64,000 nucleotides of DNA, from assembly GCA_903910385.1 (NCBI GenBank), contig CAIVZM010000029.1, forward strand, positions 62,001-126,000, read 5' to 3'. Positions 37,525 through 46,777 of the stretch are shown here, piece by piece. Position 1 is the first letter of the stretch. Every line of letters starts with the position of its first letter. The notes beneath the pieces were generated by a model that was not told the origin of the DNA, did not search any database, and saw nothing but the letters and a program-made list of their open reading frames with translations. Origin of the DNA: an uncultured Armatimonadota bacterium (GTDB lineage Bacteria; Armatimonadota; Armatimonadia; Armatimonadales; Armatimonadaceae). The position numbers were made by a program, and so were the translations under genes.

Positions 37525-39045
37525 ATGCAAAGCGTAACTCTCACACTAGACAGTGATTTCACTCTCAGTGATGTCGATCCCCGACTCTTTGGCGGATTTA
37601 TCGAACATCTCGGTCGTCATATATACACGGGCATCTACGAACCCGGTCATCCGACGGCGGATGCCGAGGGCTTTCGGCAGGATGTTCTGGAGTTGACCCA
37701 CCAACTGCGAATGCCGATCATGCGCTATCCGGGGGGAAACTTCGTCTCCGGCTATCGCTGGGAGGACGGCGTCGGTCCGAAAGAATCGCGTCCCGCTCGA
37801 TTGGAACTCGCCTGGGGGGCGTTGGAGCCCAATATTTTCGGCACGAACGAGTTCATGAACTGGTGCAAAAAGGCGGGAACCGCTCCCATGCTGGCGGTCA
37901 ATCTGGGAACGCGCGGGCGGGAAGCGGCGCAGGCGCTGGTGGAATATTGCAACCATCCCGGCGGCACGTTCTGGAGCGATCAGCGCAAAAGCCATGGTTG
38001 GAGCGCTCCCCACGATGTCAAAGTATGGTGTCTGGGCAACGAAATGGATGGTCCCTGGCAGATGGGACAGAAAACGGCGTGGGAATACGGTCGTATCGCC
38101 AACGAGGCCGCCAAACTGATGAAGTGGACCGACCCGTCCATTGAGACCGTCCTCTGCGGCTCCTCCGGGCGGAGCATGCCCACCTTCGGGCGCTGGGAAT
38201 GGGAATCGCTGCACGAAGCCTACGATAATACCGACTACCTTTCACTTCATACCTACTACGGAAACGCCGCAAACGATACTCCCTCCTATCTTGCCCAACC
38301 GGACAACATGACCGACTTCATCCGCGAATCGGCGGCGGTTTGTGATGCGGTCGGGGCAGCGAAAAAGTCCAAAAAGAAGATCAATCTCAGTTTCGATGAA
38401 TGGAATGTCTGGTATCAGACGCCGGATCAGGTGGAACCGGGCAAGACCGGCGAAAAGTGGAGCGTCGCCCGCCCGCAACTGGAGCAAATCTATAATATGG
38501 AGGACGCTCTGGTAGTCGGCGGCATGCTCATTTCCCTGCTGAACAATGCGGATCGGGTCAAGATCGGATGTCTGGCGCAGGTGGTCAATGTCATCGGACC
38601 GATTATGACCGAACCTGCGGACAAAGGTGGAAGGGCATGGAAGCAAACTATTTTCCATCCATTTGCGGCGGCGGCGCAGTGGGGGCAGGGAACCGCTCTC
38701 CGGTCACATGTCAAGTCGCCGACGTACACTAGTAAATCGCGGGACAATGCCGATATCGTGACCGTCGCTTCGGTGGTGCAGGGCGATACGCTGACCGTGT
38801 TCGCGGTCAATCGTGAACCGTCCGGGCAACCGGTGGAACTGAAAGGCGTCCTGCGCGGCTTTGCGGGTGTCAAGAGCGCGGAACATAGCGTCCTGAAGCA
38901 TTCGGACTTAAAAATCGCCAATACTGCCGACGCCCCTAATGCGGTCGCTCCGCAAGCGGCGGAAACAATTCCTGTTCTCGCTGGAGAGACCTTTACCGCA
39001 GTGTTGCCGGGCTACTCATGGAATGTGATTCGCTTCTCCCTCTGA
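37525..39045 (+). CDS. abfA: α-L-arabinofuranosidase, GH51
   Basis: This enzyme removes terminal arabinofuranose from arabinan and arabino-oligosaccharides. The 506-residue protein is full length for GH51: FGGFIEHLGRHIYTGIYEPGH at the start, RYPGGNFVSGYRWEDGVGP, the acid/base Glu173 in LGNEMDGPW, and the nucleophile Glu292 in SFDEWNVWY, followed by the C-terminal β-sandwich. It has no signal peptide, so it works in the cytoplasm on imported oligosaccharides. It leads an operon with a binding protein, two permeases and a GH43 enzyme, behind a promoter with the shared operator. Confidence 0.97.
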   Translation: MQSVTLTLDSDFTLSDVDPRLFGGFIEHLGRHIYTGIYEPGHPTADAEGFRQDVLELTHQLRMPIMRYPGGNFVSGYRWEDGVGPKESRPARLELAWGALEPNIFGTNEFMNWCKKAGTAPMLAVNLGTRGREAAQALVEYCNHPGGTFWSDQRKSHGWSAPHDVKVWCLGNEMDGPWQMGQKTAWEYGRIANEAAKLMKWTDPSIETVLCGSSGRSMPTFGRWEWESLHEAYDNTDYLSLHTYYGNAANDTPSYLAQPDNMTDFIRESAAVCDAVGAAKKSKKKINLSFDEWNVWYQTPDQVEPGKTGEKWSVARPQLEQIYNMEDALVVGGMLISLLNNADRVKIGCLAQVVNVIGPIMTEPADKGGRAWKQTIFHPFAAAAQWGQGTALRSHVKSPTYTSKSRDNADIVTVASVVQGDTLTVFAVNREPSGQPVELKGVLRGFAGVKSAEHSVLKHSDLKIANTADAPNAVAPQAAETIPVLAGETFTAVLPGYSWNVIRFSL

Positions 39046-40358
39046 ATCGTCGCCGCTTTCTGACAGCGCTTCCGTCCCTTGCCTTATCCGTTGTGGCAGG
39101 GGCGGGAGCGCTGTCAGGTGGGTGCGCCCGTACCGGCGGCGGAAAAATAACCATCCGGTTCTGGAACGGTTTCACCGGGCCGGACGGTCGCACTATGCTA
39201 CGCATGGTCAAGCGCTTCAATGCGGAAAACCCTGATATTCAGGCTTTGATGCAACGCATGGATTGGGCGACCTGCTACAACAAACTCTTTGTCGCCGGTA
39301 TGGGCGGACGGGCGCCGGAACTCTTTGTGGTGCATACCCGTGCGATTCAACGATTCGCTCGCGCTGGATTCCTGCGGGAAAACGATGATCTGATGTCGGG
39401 AGCGAACGGAATCGACCTCGCCGATCTGGACGCTAATGTCTGGAAAGGCGTGGAGTATCATGGCAAACATTACGGGCTTCCGCTGGATGTCCACGCGATG
39501 GGGATGTACTACAACCGGAAACTTTTTCGGGAAGCGGGAATCGTAGACGTTCAGGGAACGCCGCGTCCGCCGACCAATCGCGAGGAGTTTCTGGATGCCG
39601 CTAAGCGTCTGACTATTCCCGGTTCCGGCGGTCGTCCCGACCAGTGGGGATTCGTTTTCACCAACTGGGAAAGCAATATCTACACGATCATGCGTCAGTT
39701 CGGCGGGGAGTTTTTCACGCCCGACTATCAAAAATGTATCGTGAATAATGCGGAAAACGTTGCCGCATTGCAATTCTGCGTGGATTTGATTCGCCGTTAT
39801 AAAGTCGCGCCGCCGCCGGAGAATTTCGATTCGTGGATCGGGTTTCGTCAGGGTAAGGTGGCGATGGCTTTTGAAGGCATCTATATGCTGGCGGATTTGC
39901 AGAAGCAGAGCGATCTGGATTTCAGCGGAGCTCCGGTTCCTCAGATGGGCGATCATATTGCGGTCTGGGCGGATTCTCATAACCTGTGCATGCGCTCGGA
40001 TCTCTCCGGCGAAAAGCTCGCCGCGACCTGGCGTTTTATCAAGTATCTTTCCGATAACAGCCTCGATTGGGCGGCGGGTGGTCAGATTCCGACCCGTCCG
40101 AGCCGACGTAATTCTCCGCGTTTTCAGCAGATGTCGGTTCAATCCGCCTTTGCGCGTCAGGTTCCGTATGTGAATTATCTGCCGCGACTGCCCTTCATCT
40201 TTGAGTTTCAGACGGAATTCGGACTGGCGCTGGAGAAGGCGCTCCGAGGGCGCGCGACACCCGCCGACGCTTTACAGGTGGCGCAGGACAATATCAATCG
40301 CATCATCGCCCGTGACCGGGAAGCCAATGAAGCGGCGGGAAGGGGGATATCGGCATGA
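39018..40358 (+). CDS. Sugar ABC transporter binding lipoprotein
   Basis: A 446-residue extracellular solute-binding protein (family 1). The N-terminus combines a twin-Arg-like NRRRFLTALPSLALSV with a lipobox (SGGC), so it is an exported lipoprotein. Binding-fold segments include ITIRFWNGFTGPDGRTM, the ELFVVHTRAIQRFARAG loop and VAMAFEGIYMLADLQ. The ATG overlaps the end of abfA by 28 bases, so translation is coupled. By context it binds arabino-oligosaccharides. Confidence 0.94.
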   Translation: MECDSLLPLNRRRFLTALPSLALSVVAGAGALSGGCARTGGGKITIRFWNGFTGPDGRTMLRMVKRFNAENPDIQALMQRMDWATCYNKLFVAGMGGRAPELFVVHTRAIQRFARAGFLRENDDLMSGANGIDLADLDANVWKGVEYHGKHYGLPLDVHAMGMYYNRKLFREAGIVDVQGTPRPPTNREEFLDAAKRLTIPGSGGRPDQWGFVFTNWESNIYTIMRQFGGEFFTPDYQKCIVNNAENVAALQFCVDLIRRYKVAPPPENFDSWIGFRQGKVAMAFEGIYMLADLQKQSDLDFSGAPVPQMGDHIAVWADSHNLCMRSDLSGEKLAATWRFIKYLSDNSLDWAAGGQIPTRPSRRNSPRFQQMSVQSAFARQVPYVNYLPRLPFIFEFQTEFGLALEKALRGRATPADALQVAQDNINRIIARDREANEAAGRGISA

Positions 40359-41227
40359 CATCACGCCGTAATCTCTCCCGCTATACGGGATATTTCTTCG
40401 CGTTGCCCTACCTGATCCTGTTCACCGGGTTTGTGCTGTTGCCCCTGTTCTATGGTCTGACATTGAGTCTGTTCCGCTGGGAGATGCTCTCGCCGCTACC
40501 GGCGCAGTTTGTCGGTATTGCCAATTTTCAGGAAGCGTTCCATGACAACTATTTCTGGCAGGCGCTGGGGACGACTTTACGTTTCGTCCTGCTGGCGATG
40601 CCCCCGACCATCGGTCTGGCGTTACTGATCGCCGCCGGACTGCGGGCGGCGCCGACAAAGCGGCAGAGCTTTTACCGTGCCGCCTACTTCCTGCCGACCA
40701 TCATGACCATTTCTGTCGCCGGGATTCTGTGGCGCTGGTTCTATAACAGTGAGTTCGGGCTATTCAATGCCTTTCTCGCGCCTGCGGGCGTCAAGATTCC
40801 CTGGATCACCGATGTTCGCTGGGCGATGCCTTCGATTGTCCTGATGACACTCTGGTGGACGATTGGCGGCCCGATGATGGCATTGCTCGCTGGTCTGCAA
40901 AACATTCCGATCTCGTACTATGAAGCGGCATCTATAGATGGAGCCAAGCCGGGAACGCAGTTCTGGCGCATCACGCTTCCGCTGTTGCGTCCCGTTCTGC
41001 TGTTTGTGGTCGTTCTGAATGTCATCGGGTCGTTTCAGGTGTTCGGGCAGGTGTACATGATCACCCGTGGCGGGCCGGAACTCAGCACCCGCACCCTGGT
41101 GCAATATATCTACGAGACGGCGTTCAACAACTACCGGATGGGCTACGCCGCCGCGCTCTCGTGGTTGCTGTTCGTGCTGATCGCCCTGTTTTCGTTTATC
41201 CAGTTCCGACTGATGCGGGAGCAATAA
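40355..41227 (+). CDS. Sugar ABC permease (MalF-type)
   Basis: A 290-residue permease with six membrane segments and the EAA coupling loop YYEAASIDGAKPGTQFWRI. It starts at an ATG overlapping the binding-protein stop by 4 bases (ATGA). It pairs with the next permease. No ATPase is encoded in the operon, so a shared MsmX/MsiK-like ATPase from elsewhere is expected, as in many carbohydrate transporters. Confidence 0.95.
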   Translation: MTSRRNLSRYTGYFFALPYLILFTGFVLLPLFYGLTLSLFRWEMLSPLPAQFVGIANFQEAFHDNYFWQALGTTLRFVLLAMPPTIGLALLIAAGLRAAPTKRQSFYRAAYFLPTIMTISVAGILWRWFYNSEFGLFNAFLAPAGVKIPWITDVRWAMPSIVLMTLWWTIGGPMMALLAGLQNIPISYYEAASIDGAKPGTQFWRITLPLLRPVLLFVVVLNVIGSFQVFGQVYMITRGGPELSTRTLVQYIYETAFNNYRMGYAAALSWLLFVLIALFSFIQFRLMREQ

Positions 41228-41234
41228 GACCGAA

Positions 41235-42083
41235 ATGAGATTGAGGCGAAATCAACCGTCGAATCAGGGAATGGGACTGGCAGGGGAAACGATGCTGGCG
41301 CTCGGCGCGGCGCTATTCGTTCTGCCCATCGTGCTGATCGCGATTACGGCGTTCAAGCCGGATGCGGAAATCGTCCATTTCAAGAGCGTTCTGCCGCAAA
41401 CAGCGACCACCGGGAACTTCAAGGAAATTCTGGGCAACCCGGAGGAAATCCCGATCTTTCGGTGGTTCCTCAACAGTGTGCTGGTGTCCTCCGCCGTCGC
41501 TTTACTGGTGGTGACGGTCAGTTCGATGGCGGCATACGCTTTCGCACGGCTGGATTTAGCCGGGAAGCGGTGGATATTCCCGCTGATCATCGGAACGCTG
41601 ATGGTTCCGGGGCAGGTGCTACTGGTTCCGGCGTACCTGATCCTCAATCGCCTCGGCTGGCTGGATACCCCGCTGGCGCTGATTATTCCGGCGGGGGGCG
41701 GCGCGTTCGGTTTCTTCCTGCTGCACCAGTTCTTTCTGGGCATTCCCAAAGATCTGGAGGAGGCGGCGGAACTGGATGGTTGCTCCCACTGGCGCATCTT
41801 CTGGAATGTCGTTCTGCCCCTGTCCCGACCTGCTCTCGCCTCGCTGGCGATTTTTACGTTCGTCGGTTCCTGGAACGATTTTCTGGGTCCGCTGGTATTT
41901 CTGGATTCGGTGGACAAATACACCCTGCCGGTCGGGGTCGCCTTATTCCAGACATCGTACTACGCCGAATACGGACTGACGATGGCGGCGGCGGCGCTCT
42001 GCACTTTGCCGGTCGTGGTCGCATTCCTGTTTTTCCAGCGGTTCATTACGCAGAGCGTCGCCCTGACAGGATTGAAAGATTAG
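41235..42083 (+). CDS. Sugar ABC permease (MalG-type)
   Basis: A 282-residue permease with the C-terminal MalG-type signature: EEAAELDGCSHWRIFWNVVLP for the coupling loop and the preceding FGFFLLHQFFLGIP. It sits 7 bases after the first permease and completes the importer. Confidence 0.95.
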   Translation: MRLRRNQPSNQGMGLAGETMLALGAALFVLPIVLIAITAFKPDAEIVHFKSVLPQTATTGNFKEILGNPEEIPIFRWFLNSVLVSSAVALLVVTVSSMAAYAFARLDLAGKRWIFPLIIGTLMVPGQVLLVPAYLILNRLGWLDTPLALIIPAGGGAFGFFLLHQFFLGIPKDLEEAAELDGCSHWRIFWNVVLPLSRPALASLAIFTFVGSWNDFLGPLVFLDSVDKYTLPVGVALFQTSYYAEYGLTMAAAALCTLPVVVAFLFFQRFITQSVALTGLKD

Positions 42084-42127
42084 CGTCTCTCCCCTGAGGC
42101 GATCAGTATCACATTTGAGGAAGTCCC

Positions 42128-43093
42128 ATGCCCTTGATTCAACCCGCTTATAATCGACCAGATCAGGAAAAAGCTCCCCCGGAGAATGCGATTCAGCATG
42201 TCCATGATCCGTGCATCATCAAGGAGGGGGCATACTATTATGTCTATTCCACCGGGCCGGGCGTCCTGATGCGGCGTTCCCGTGATCTGGTGAACTGGGA
42301 ATTTCTGGGACAGGTCTTTCCCGGCGAGGGGCCGAAGTGGACGCACGACGAGATTCCCGGCAGCACGATGTTCTGGGCGCCGGATATCGCGCATTTCAAC
42401 GGGAAGTACCATCTCTATTACTCGGTTTCGACCTTCGGGAAGAATCGTTCGCTGATCGCGCTTGTCACCAACCGGACGCTGGACCCGAAAAGCAAGGATT
42501 ACGAGTGGAAAGATGAAGGCAAGGTCTTCGAATCCTTTCCGCAGAACGATTACAATGCCATCGATTCCAATGTCCTCGTCCTCGGCGGCGGACGGCTGGC
42601 ATTTACGTTCGGCTCTTACTGGACCGGCATCAAGTTGCTGGAGGCGGAAGAAAAGACCGGTAAACCACGCTCCGGCGCCCCGGTGACCGCCATAGCGCGT
42701 CGTCCCTTTCCCGGCGCGGTAGAGGCTCCGTTTCTGATCCGTCAGCGTGATTATTTCTATCTGTTCACGTCATTCGATGCTTGCTGTCGTGGCGTCAAAA
42801 GTACGTACAATATCCGTGTCGGACGCGCAAAGGCGGCGGAAGGTCCTTACCGGGACAAAGAAGGCGTCGCCCTGATGGATGGCGGGGGAACTCTTGTTTT
42901 ATCCTCGGAGGGAAGATATATCGGACCCGGTCATTGCGCCGTTCTCAAAGATGGCAGGAACCACCGTCTGGTTTTCCATTCCTATGATGCGGAAAACAAT
43001 GGCGTCCCGACGTTGCAAACGCGAACCCTGATCTGGGATCGCGAGGGATGGCCAGTCGTGAAACCGCTTCAGGTCAACAGATTACTTGGCTAA
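42128..43093 (+). CDS. Arabinan-degrading GH43 enzyme (endo-arabinanase type)
   Basis: A 321-residue five-bladed β-propeller of GH43. The catalytic trio is visible: base Asp27 in HVHDPCII, pKa-tuning Asp146 in NAIDSNVLVL, and acid Glu199 in GAVEAPFLI. WAPDIAHFNGKYHLYYS and DGRNHRLVFHSYDAENNG are family strands. It lacks a signal peptide, which is unusual for an endo-arabinanase and suits cleavage of imported oligosaccharides. It is the last operon gene. A diverged copy of its final 27 codons lies 4.16 kb downstream (47148-47231), so its 3' end has been rebuilt or duplicated by the Rhs insertion. Confidence 0.93.
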   Translation: MPLIQPAYNRPDQEKAPPENAIQHVHDPCIIKEGAYYYVYSTGPGVLMRRSRDLVNWEFLGQVFPGEGPKWTHDEIPGSTMFWAPDIAHFNGKYHLYYSVSTFGKNRSLIALVTNRTLDPKSKDYEWKDEGKVFESFPQNDYNAIDSNVLVLGGGRLAFTFGSYWTGIKLLEAEEKTGKPRSGAPVTAIARRPFPGAVEAPFLIRQRDYFYLFTSFDACCRGVKSTYNIRVGRAKAAEGPYRDKEGVALMDGGGTLVLSSEGRYIGPGHCAVLKDGRNHRLVFHSYDAENNGVPTLQTRTLIWDREGWPVVKPLQVNRLLG

Positions 43094-43170
43094 AAAACCC
43101 TAAGTCATGTTTAAGCCTCCCGGTCAGTGTCATCGGGCAGGGGCGCTCTTCGTCAAGAGAGGGAAAAGAG

Positions 43171-43692
43171 ATGGCTGTACTGGCAGGATTTTTAGCGCCT
43201 GATGAGGTGTGTGAATTCATCACAAGAGTTCGTTCTGAACTTAAAGCTTGGGCAATTATTGATGCGGATCAAGGCAGGTTAGTAATCGCCCTAACTCTTG
43301 AAATAACTGGACTCGATATAGGCAATCATACGAGTAAGGTCAATCTACTTCTATATTCTCATGAAGACTTGAATATTGATTTACAGAATGTTGATTTCAG
43401 GAAGACGATCGATATCATGATAGGCAATAATTATTATTATAATTCAATGAATATCATAACAATGACTACTATTCAATTCACTGGTAAAAAATCTGTGATG
43501 CAGCAGATTGAAATGATTTTATCGGGCCAATTTCACGCCCATAAAGGCGTTGAGGGTGTGAATGTTGTTTTCGGCGGCTCATCGCAATATAAAAATATGT
43601 TTTACTCTCAAGCAGCGCTGTCACTCCTCCAAGCAGGGGCAAAATGGAAGCAATACAAAGATGACAACGCCGAATTCTTTCCTTTATTGTAA
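43171..43692 (+). CDS. Hypothetical protein, 173 aa; possible Rhs immunity protein
   Basis: The longest frame starts at 43048 inside GH43, but the ATG at 43171 has a GAGAGGG site 7 bases upstream and is preferred. The product is soluble, AT-rich in codon use and unlike any family I know (FLAPDEVCEFITRVRSELKA, then LEITGLDIGNHTSKVNLLLY). It precedes the first Rhs tip and opens the island, so an immunity role for a lost toxin is possible. Function unproven. Confidence 0.6.
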   Translation: MAVLAGFLAPDEVCEFITRVRSELKAWAIIDADQGRLVIALTLEITGLDIGNHTSKVNLLLYSHEDLNIDLQNVDFRKTIDIMIGNNYYYNSMNIITMTTIQFTGKKSVMQQIEMILSGQFHAHKGVEGVNVVFGGSSQYKNMFYSQAALSLLQAGAKWKQYKDDNAEFFPLL

Positions 43693-43698
43693 CAAGGT

Positions 43699-44004
43699 AT
43701 GCTTGCTTCTGAACATGGATTGATATGTCACGACGTTGGGTCAGTCGCCACCGGAAGGTTCGTCAACCGAGACCCCGTTGGCGATGAGGGAGGGATCAAC
43801 CTGTATGGGGACGTGGTGGGGAATCCGATAAATAGGAATAACCACAACGGGACGCAACCCCCGTTGCGGTCACCGTCATTGTACGCCGCTCCTATATTGG
43901 TCAGAGAGGATAGATTTTTGAAAAGTGACTATTTTCTGACTGGGGGGACGACCATTTCCCCGGTTGGAGTAAACTCAACGGATATGTCAATTGAAAATGT
44001 TTAA
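43699..44004 (+). pseudogene. Orphan Rhs core tip 1 with scrambled C-terminus
   Basis: Residues about 15-52 read as the Rhs core tip (ATGRFVNRDPVGDEGGINLYG), with losses relative to the other tips (the RYYDP part is missing). The next 50 residues match no toxin family and end at 44004, overlapping the start of the next gene. It is a broken remnant of a displaced Rhs cassette and probably not functional. Confidence 0.7.
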
Positions 44005-44434
44005 GCAAATAAGATACCTTGCAATCTTCATTCTCTGCTTATCGTGTCTTGGATGTGTCAAGGAATCTTTAACTATCCAACATATAGATGGGTTTTGGAT
44101 AGGTCAGGATGGACGAGCAAAAATTAATTTTAATAAGAATAATTTCTCGGTTATCGATGCCCCTGCCCGATGTTTCGCTATAGATGATGACGGTAGAATC
44201 AATGGCAAGGGCATTTGTAGTATGCCCGAAAAACGAATATCTGCCAATGATGGACGAACAGATATTTTCTTCGAATTCACCGAGATTAATGGACGCAAAG
44301 TCGAAATAAAAGGCGTTCGTTCTCCACGTCAACTCTTGTTAATAGCGAACGGTAGTCAGTTGGCAATTAGAGCTACCCTAGGTTCTGACCCTGATACGAG
44401 CCAAACATTCGATTTCAGGAAACAAAGTTTTTAG
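43997..44434 (+). CDS. Small lipoprotein, candidate immunity protein
   Basis: From the ATG at 43997 (a TTG two codons upstream is an alternative) the 145-residue product has a lipoprotein signal (IRYLAIFILCLSCLGC, lipobox LGC) and a β-rich domain, FWIGQDGRAKINFNKNNFSV onwards. Its location directly after a Rhs tip remnant, small size and low GC fit immunity lipoproteins that guard the periplasm from a peptidoglycan- or membrane-acting toxin. The matching toxin is no longer visible. Inference from context. Confidence 0.6.
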   Translation: MFKQIRYLAIFILCLSCLGCVKESLTIQHIDGFWIGQDGRAKINFNKNNFSVIDAPARCFAIDDDGRINGKGICSMPEKRISANDGRTDIFFEFTEINGRKVEIKGVRSPRQLLLIANGSQLAIRATLGSDPDTSQTFDFRKQSF

Positions 44435-44489
44435 TCTGTCTTTATAACAGGTCAAGGCTCCGCGCCCGCCGCATCTGGATCTGGATTCG

Positions 44490-45266
44490 GTGAGATTCAG
44501 CGGTCAATGGGGCTACTACACCGACTACGAGACCGGCCCCGGCAACAGCGTCGCGGGTTCCTCCCTGCTGTTGCTGTCACACCGTTACTACGACCCCGCC
44601 ACCGGACGCTTTGTCAATAGGGATCCCATCGGGTATAGCGGGGGTATCAACCTGTATGGATTCGCGGGGGGGAATCCGGTCAATAGGATTGACCCCGACG
44701 GGACGGATGCTGATTACGCCTTAAAGATCATAGCGAGATACCGGCAAGAGATCATAGACGCTGCAAACGGAGCGGGCATACAACCAGAACTCCTTGCTAG
44801 CGTGGTTTTTGCTGAGACATCAGGAGGAACCATCGGAGAGTTAATACCAAATTGGCATGAAATCAATAATGACAGTAGTATCATCAAGTTCGCCCGTATG
44901 GGAAAAGGTTCAATTGGTATCACGCAAATTACTTTTGAGGACAAACAGGCATGGCCAACTGATCAGAAGAAGAAGGAAGACTTATTCAGGGAACGCCTTG
45001 TCTGGGCCAATGCCTTCAATCGCAACAAAAAAGCGCAATTAGCTTTCACTGCTGCGTGGTTGAAGAAGTTAGCGAGTTCGCCAAACCGTTATCCAAACCG
45101 GGTAAACAACTTGACGCGCTTTGAAGTGGGAATTGTCTTGACCAAGTACAATTGGAAGCCGACCGGCTCCCCCGCCAGCAAAGCGTTTCCCAGTCAATAC
45201 GGTTGGAGATCACTCTATAAATGGCGGGAAATTCAGCAAGCCCTCGGAGTAGCAACAATACCCTAA
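44490..45266 (+). CDS. Orphan Rhs tip fused to lytic-transglycosylase-like toxin
   Basis: Residues 1-70 are an Rhs core tip (FSGQWGYYTDYETG, then HRYYDPATGRFVNRDPIGY and GGNPVNRIDPDGTDA). Residues 70-258 are a new domain resembling soluble lytic transglycosylases or muramidases: LLASVVFAETSGGTIGEL with a possible catalytic Glu followed by Ser, then GSIGITQITFED in place of the usual SxGLMQI motif, and a helical C-terminus. It could cut peptidoglycan glycan strands. The frame is open from GTG 44490, but no ribosome site is evident; such tips are usually silent until recombined onto a full Rhs gene. A terminator follows. Confidence 0.78.
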   Translation: MRFSGQWGYYTDYETGPGNSVAGSSLLLLSHRYYDPATGRFVNRDPIGYSGGINLYGFAGGNPVNRIDPDGTDADYALKIIARYRQEIIDAANGAGIQPELLASVVFAETSGGTIGELIPNWHEINNDSSIIKFARMGKGSIGITQITFEDKQAWPTDQKKKEDLFRERLVWANAFNRNKKAQLAFTAAWLKKLASSPNRYPNRVNNLTRFEVGIVLTKYNWKPTGSPASKAFPSQYGWRSLYKWREIQQALGVATIP

Positions 45267-45272
45267 TGGTGG

Positions 45273-45327
45273 AAAGCCATCGCCTTCATCGCTTAGGGCG
45301 CCACAACGCGACGAAGGCGATGGCTTT
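45273..45327 (+). terminator. Terminator between Rhs toxin and immunity gene
   Basis: A 15-bp stem, AAAGCCATCGCCTTC pairing with GAAGGCGATGGCTTT, encloses a 25-base loop and is followed by TCTGATC. It implies the membrane protein downstream is transcribed separately from the toxin tip. Confidence 0.8.
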
Positions 45328-45357
45328 TCTGATCGGATTATACGGAAGCGCAATATT

Positions 45358-45879
45358 ATGATGCATATAGCCATCTATGTTTTCGTCAGCGTATTCGCTT
45401 TTATCTTTTTGTCAATAGTTCTGATTCTATATTATTCCAATAGTATAGTTAATAGCGAAAGCGTCACCAACTATCATAAAAGTAATAACAGACGCTTAAA
45501 ACGTCACATCGTGTCTGTTTGGATTTCTCTTGCCGTTCTTCCCTGGTTGCCCTACGCATTGGTCGAATCACAAACCTTTCTTTTTTTGCCTCAAATAAGC
45601 GGAGCGGTAAAACAGGCCATAACACACCAAAATATCGATTTTGGAAAAATTAAGTTGCTAAAAATATTGTATTTTGATAATTTTAACTCTCGAATTTATA
45701 TAGTCAAGCCCTGCTCGCTTTTTGGAAGGTCGCCTTCAGGCTATGAGGGAGTTATCGCTGATCTAAAAAGGGATACAACTGGCTGGCACTTTCTTGGGGA
45801 AAAAGAAGGGGTGTGGACTGACTGCGGCACAGCTGATAGCAACATCTTTCCCCCATATAAGTCAAAGGGGGATTATTAG
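45358..45879 (+). CDS. Membrane protein, candidate immunity to Rhs toxin
   Basis: A 173-residue AT-rich frame with two membrane helices, about residues 4-26 (IYVFVSVFAFIFLSIVLIL) and 52-72 (VSVWISLAVLPWLPYALV), then an outward-facing domain (ISGAVKQAITHQNIDFGKIK) with a few Cys. It lies right after the transglycosylase-like tip, the classical place for its immunity gene. A membrane-anchored periplasmic domain is suitable for blocking a peptidoglycan-cleaving toxin. This is inference from order and topology; no family match is recognised. Confidence 0.62.
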   Translation: MMHIAIYVFVSVFAFIFLSIVLILYYSNSIVNSESVTNYHKSNNRRLKRHIVSVWISLAVLPWLPYALVESQTFLFLPQISGAVKQAITHQNIDFGKIKLLKILYFDNFNSRIYIVKPCSLFGRSPSGYEGVIADLKRDTTGWHFLGEKEGVWTDCGTADSNIFPPYKSKGDY

Positions 45880-45881
45880 TA

Positions 45882-46067
45882 GGTTACTACACCGACTTAG
45901 AGACCGGCTTGCTGTGCCTTACGCACCGCTACTACGACCCCGCCACAGGTCGGTTCGTCAACCGAGTTCCCATAGGCTACGACTGAGGGGTCAACCTGTA
46001 TGGGGTCGCGGGAGGGAATCCTGTCAACAGGATCGACCCTGATGACTATGGCTCTCCCGCTGGTTAG
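45882..46067 (+). pseudogene. Orphan Rhs core tip 3, with in-frame stop
   Basis: The plus strand reads GYYTDLETGLLCLTHRYYDP and RFVNRVPIGYD, then a TGA at 45984, and continues GVNLYGVAGGNPVNRIDPDD to a TAG at 46065. It is a near-complete Rhs tip disabled by one nonsense change (TAC-GAC-TGA where other tips have an open codon). No toxin domain remains. Confidence 0.85.
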
Positions 46068-46120
46068 TTTGATCCGAGTTGGGGCGAAGCTCCTAACAAC
46101 GTAAATCACTGGCCCTAAAG

Positions 46121-46696
46121 ATGGCAAAACTAAACTTTTTTTCCGCTGCCGCTAACGGGAAAGCAGAAGTCGTTGAACGCCTAATTGACGACGGCCTTGA
46201 CCCAAACATTGTTGATAGTGATGGATTGACTGCTTTGCATTACGCCGCCTACCGGGGAAGAGTCGAAGTGGTTAGGCTTCTTCTAGTGAAGGGAGCCAAT
46301 GTCAACGTGAAAAATCACGTCGGGTTTTCGCCATTAATGGTGACCGCTCAGGAAGGATATTCACAGGAGACGCTGGAGGTTCTTCTTGATGCTGGAGCGG
46401 ATGCGAATCAGACAACAATCGATGGGACTAACGCCTTAATTTTGGCGGCGGAGAAAGCGCCTGATGATATGATTGTGCGCTTGCTCGTGAACCGAGGCGT
46501 AGATATTAATCATCAGACAAATCATGGTGGCACTGCATTGATTGCGGCTACTTATTCGGGATCATTGGACAAAGTACGCGCTTTGGTTGAGGCGGGGGCA
46601 GATACCAGTTTGAGGAATAGGAACGGCAAAGATGCTTTCTCGATAGCAAAAGAGAGAGGTTATCCTAATATTGCTGATTACCTTGAAGCACAATAA
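46121..46696 (+). CDS. Ankyrin-repeat protein, candidate Rhs immunity protein
   Basis: A 191-residue protein made of five or so ankyrin repeats: NGKAEVVERLIDDGLDPNIV, DGLTALHYAAYRGRVEVVRL, VGFSPLMVTAQEGYSQETL, GGTALIAATYSGSLDKVRAL, DAFSIAKERGYPNIADYL. It is cytoplasmic. Ankyrin proteins are a known class of polymorphic-toxin immunity genes. It sits between two Rhs tips, so it probably neutralised a toxin now lost. It looks intact. Confidence 0.85.
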   Translation: MAKLNFFSAAANGKAEVVERLIDDGLDPNIVDSDGLTALHYAAYRGRVEVVRLLLVKGANVNVKNHVGFSPLMVTAQEGYSQETLEVLLDAGADANQTTIDGTNALILAAEKAPDDMIVRLLVNRGVDINHQTNHGGTALIAATYSGSLDKVRALVEAGADTSLRNRNGKDAFSIAKERGYPNIADYLEAQ

Positions 46697-46777
46697 ACAC
46701 CCTGCACATTCCCCGTTTCTGGGACATTAAGTTCGTTACACCGGCGTAACGAACCCATTTGCGACAATCACTGTTGC

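Noticed and set aside
39198-40142. A 314-codon open frame on the minus strand inside the sugar-binding protein gene
   Set aside because: Shadow of the real gene on the opposite strand, with no start signals and no recognisable domains.
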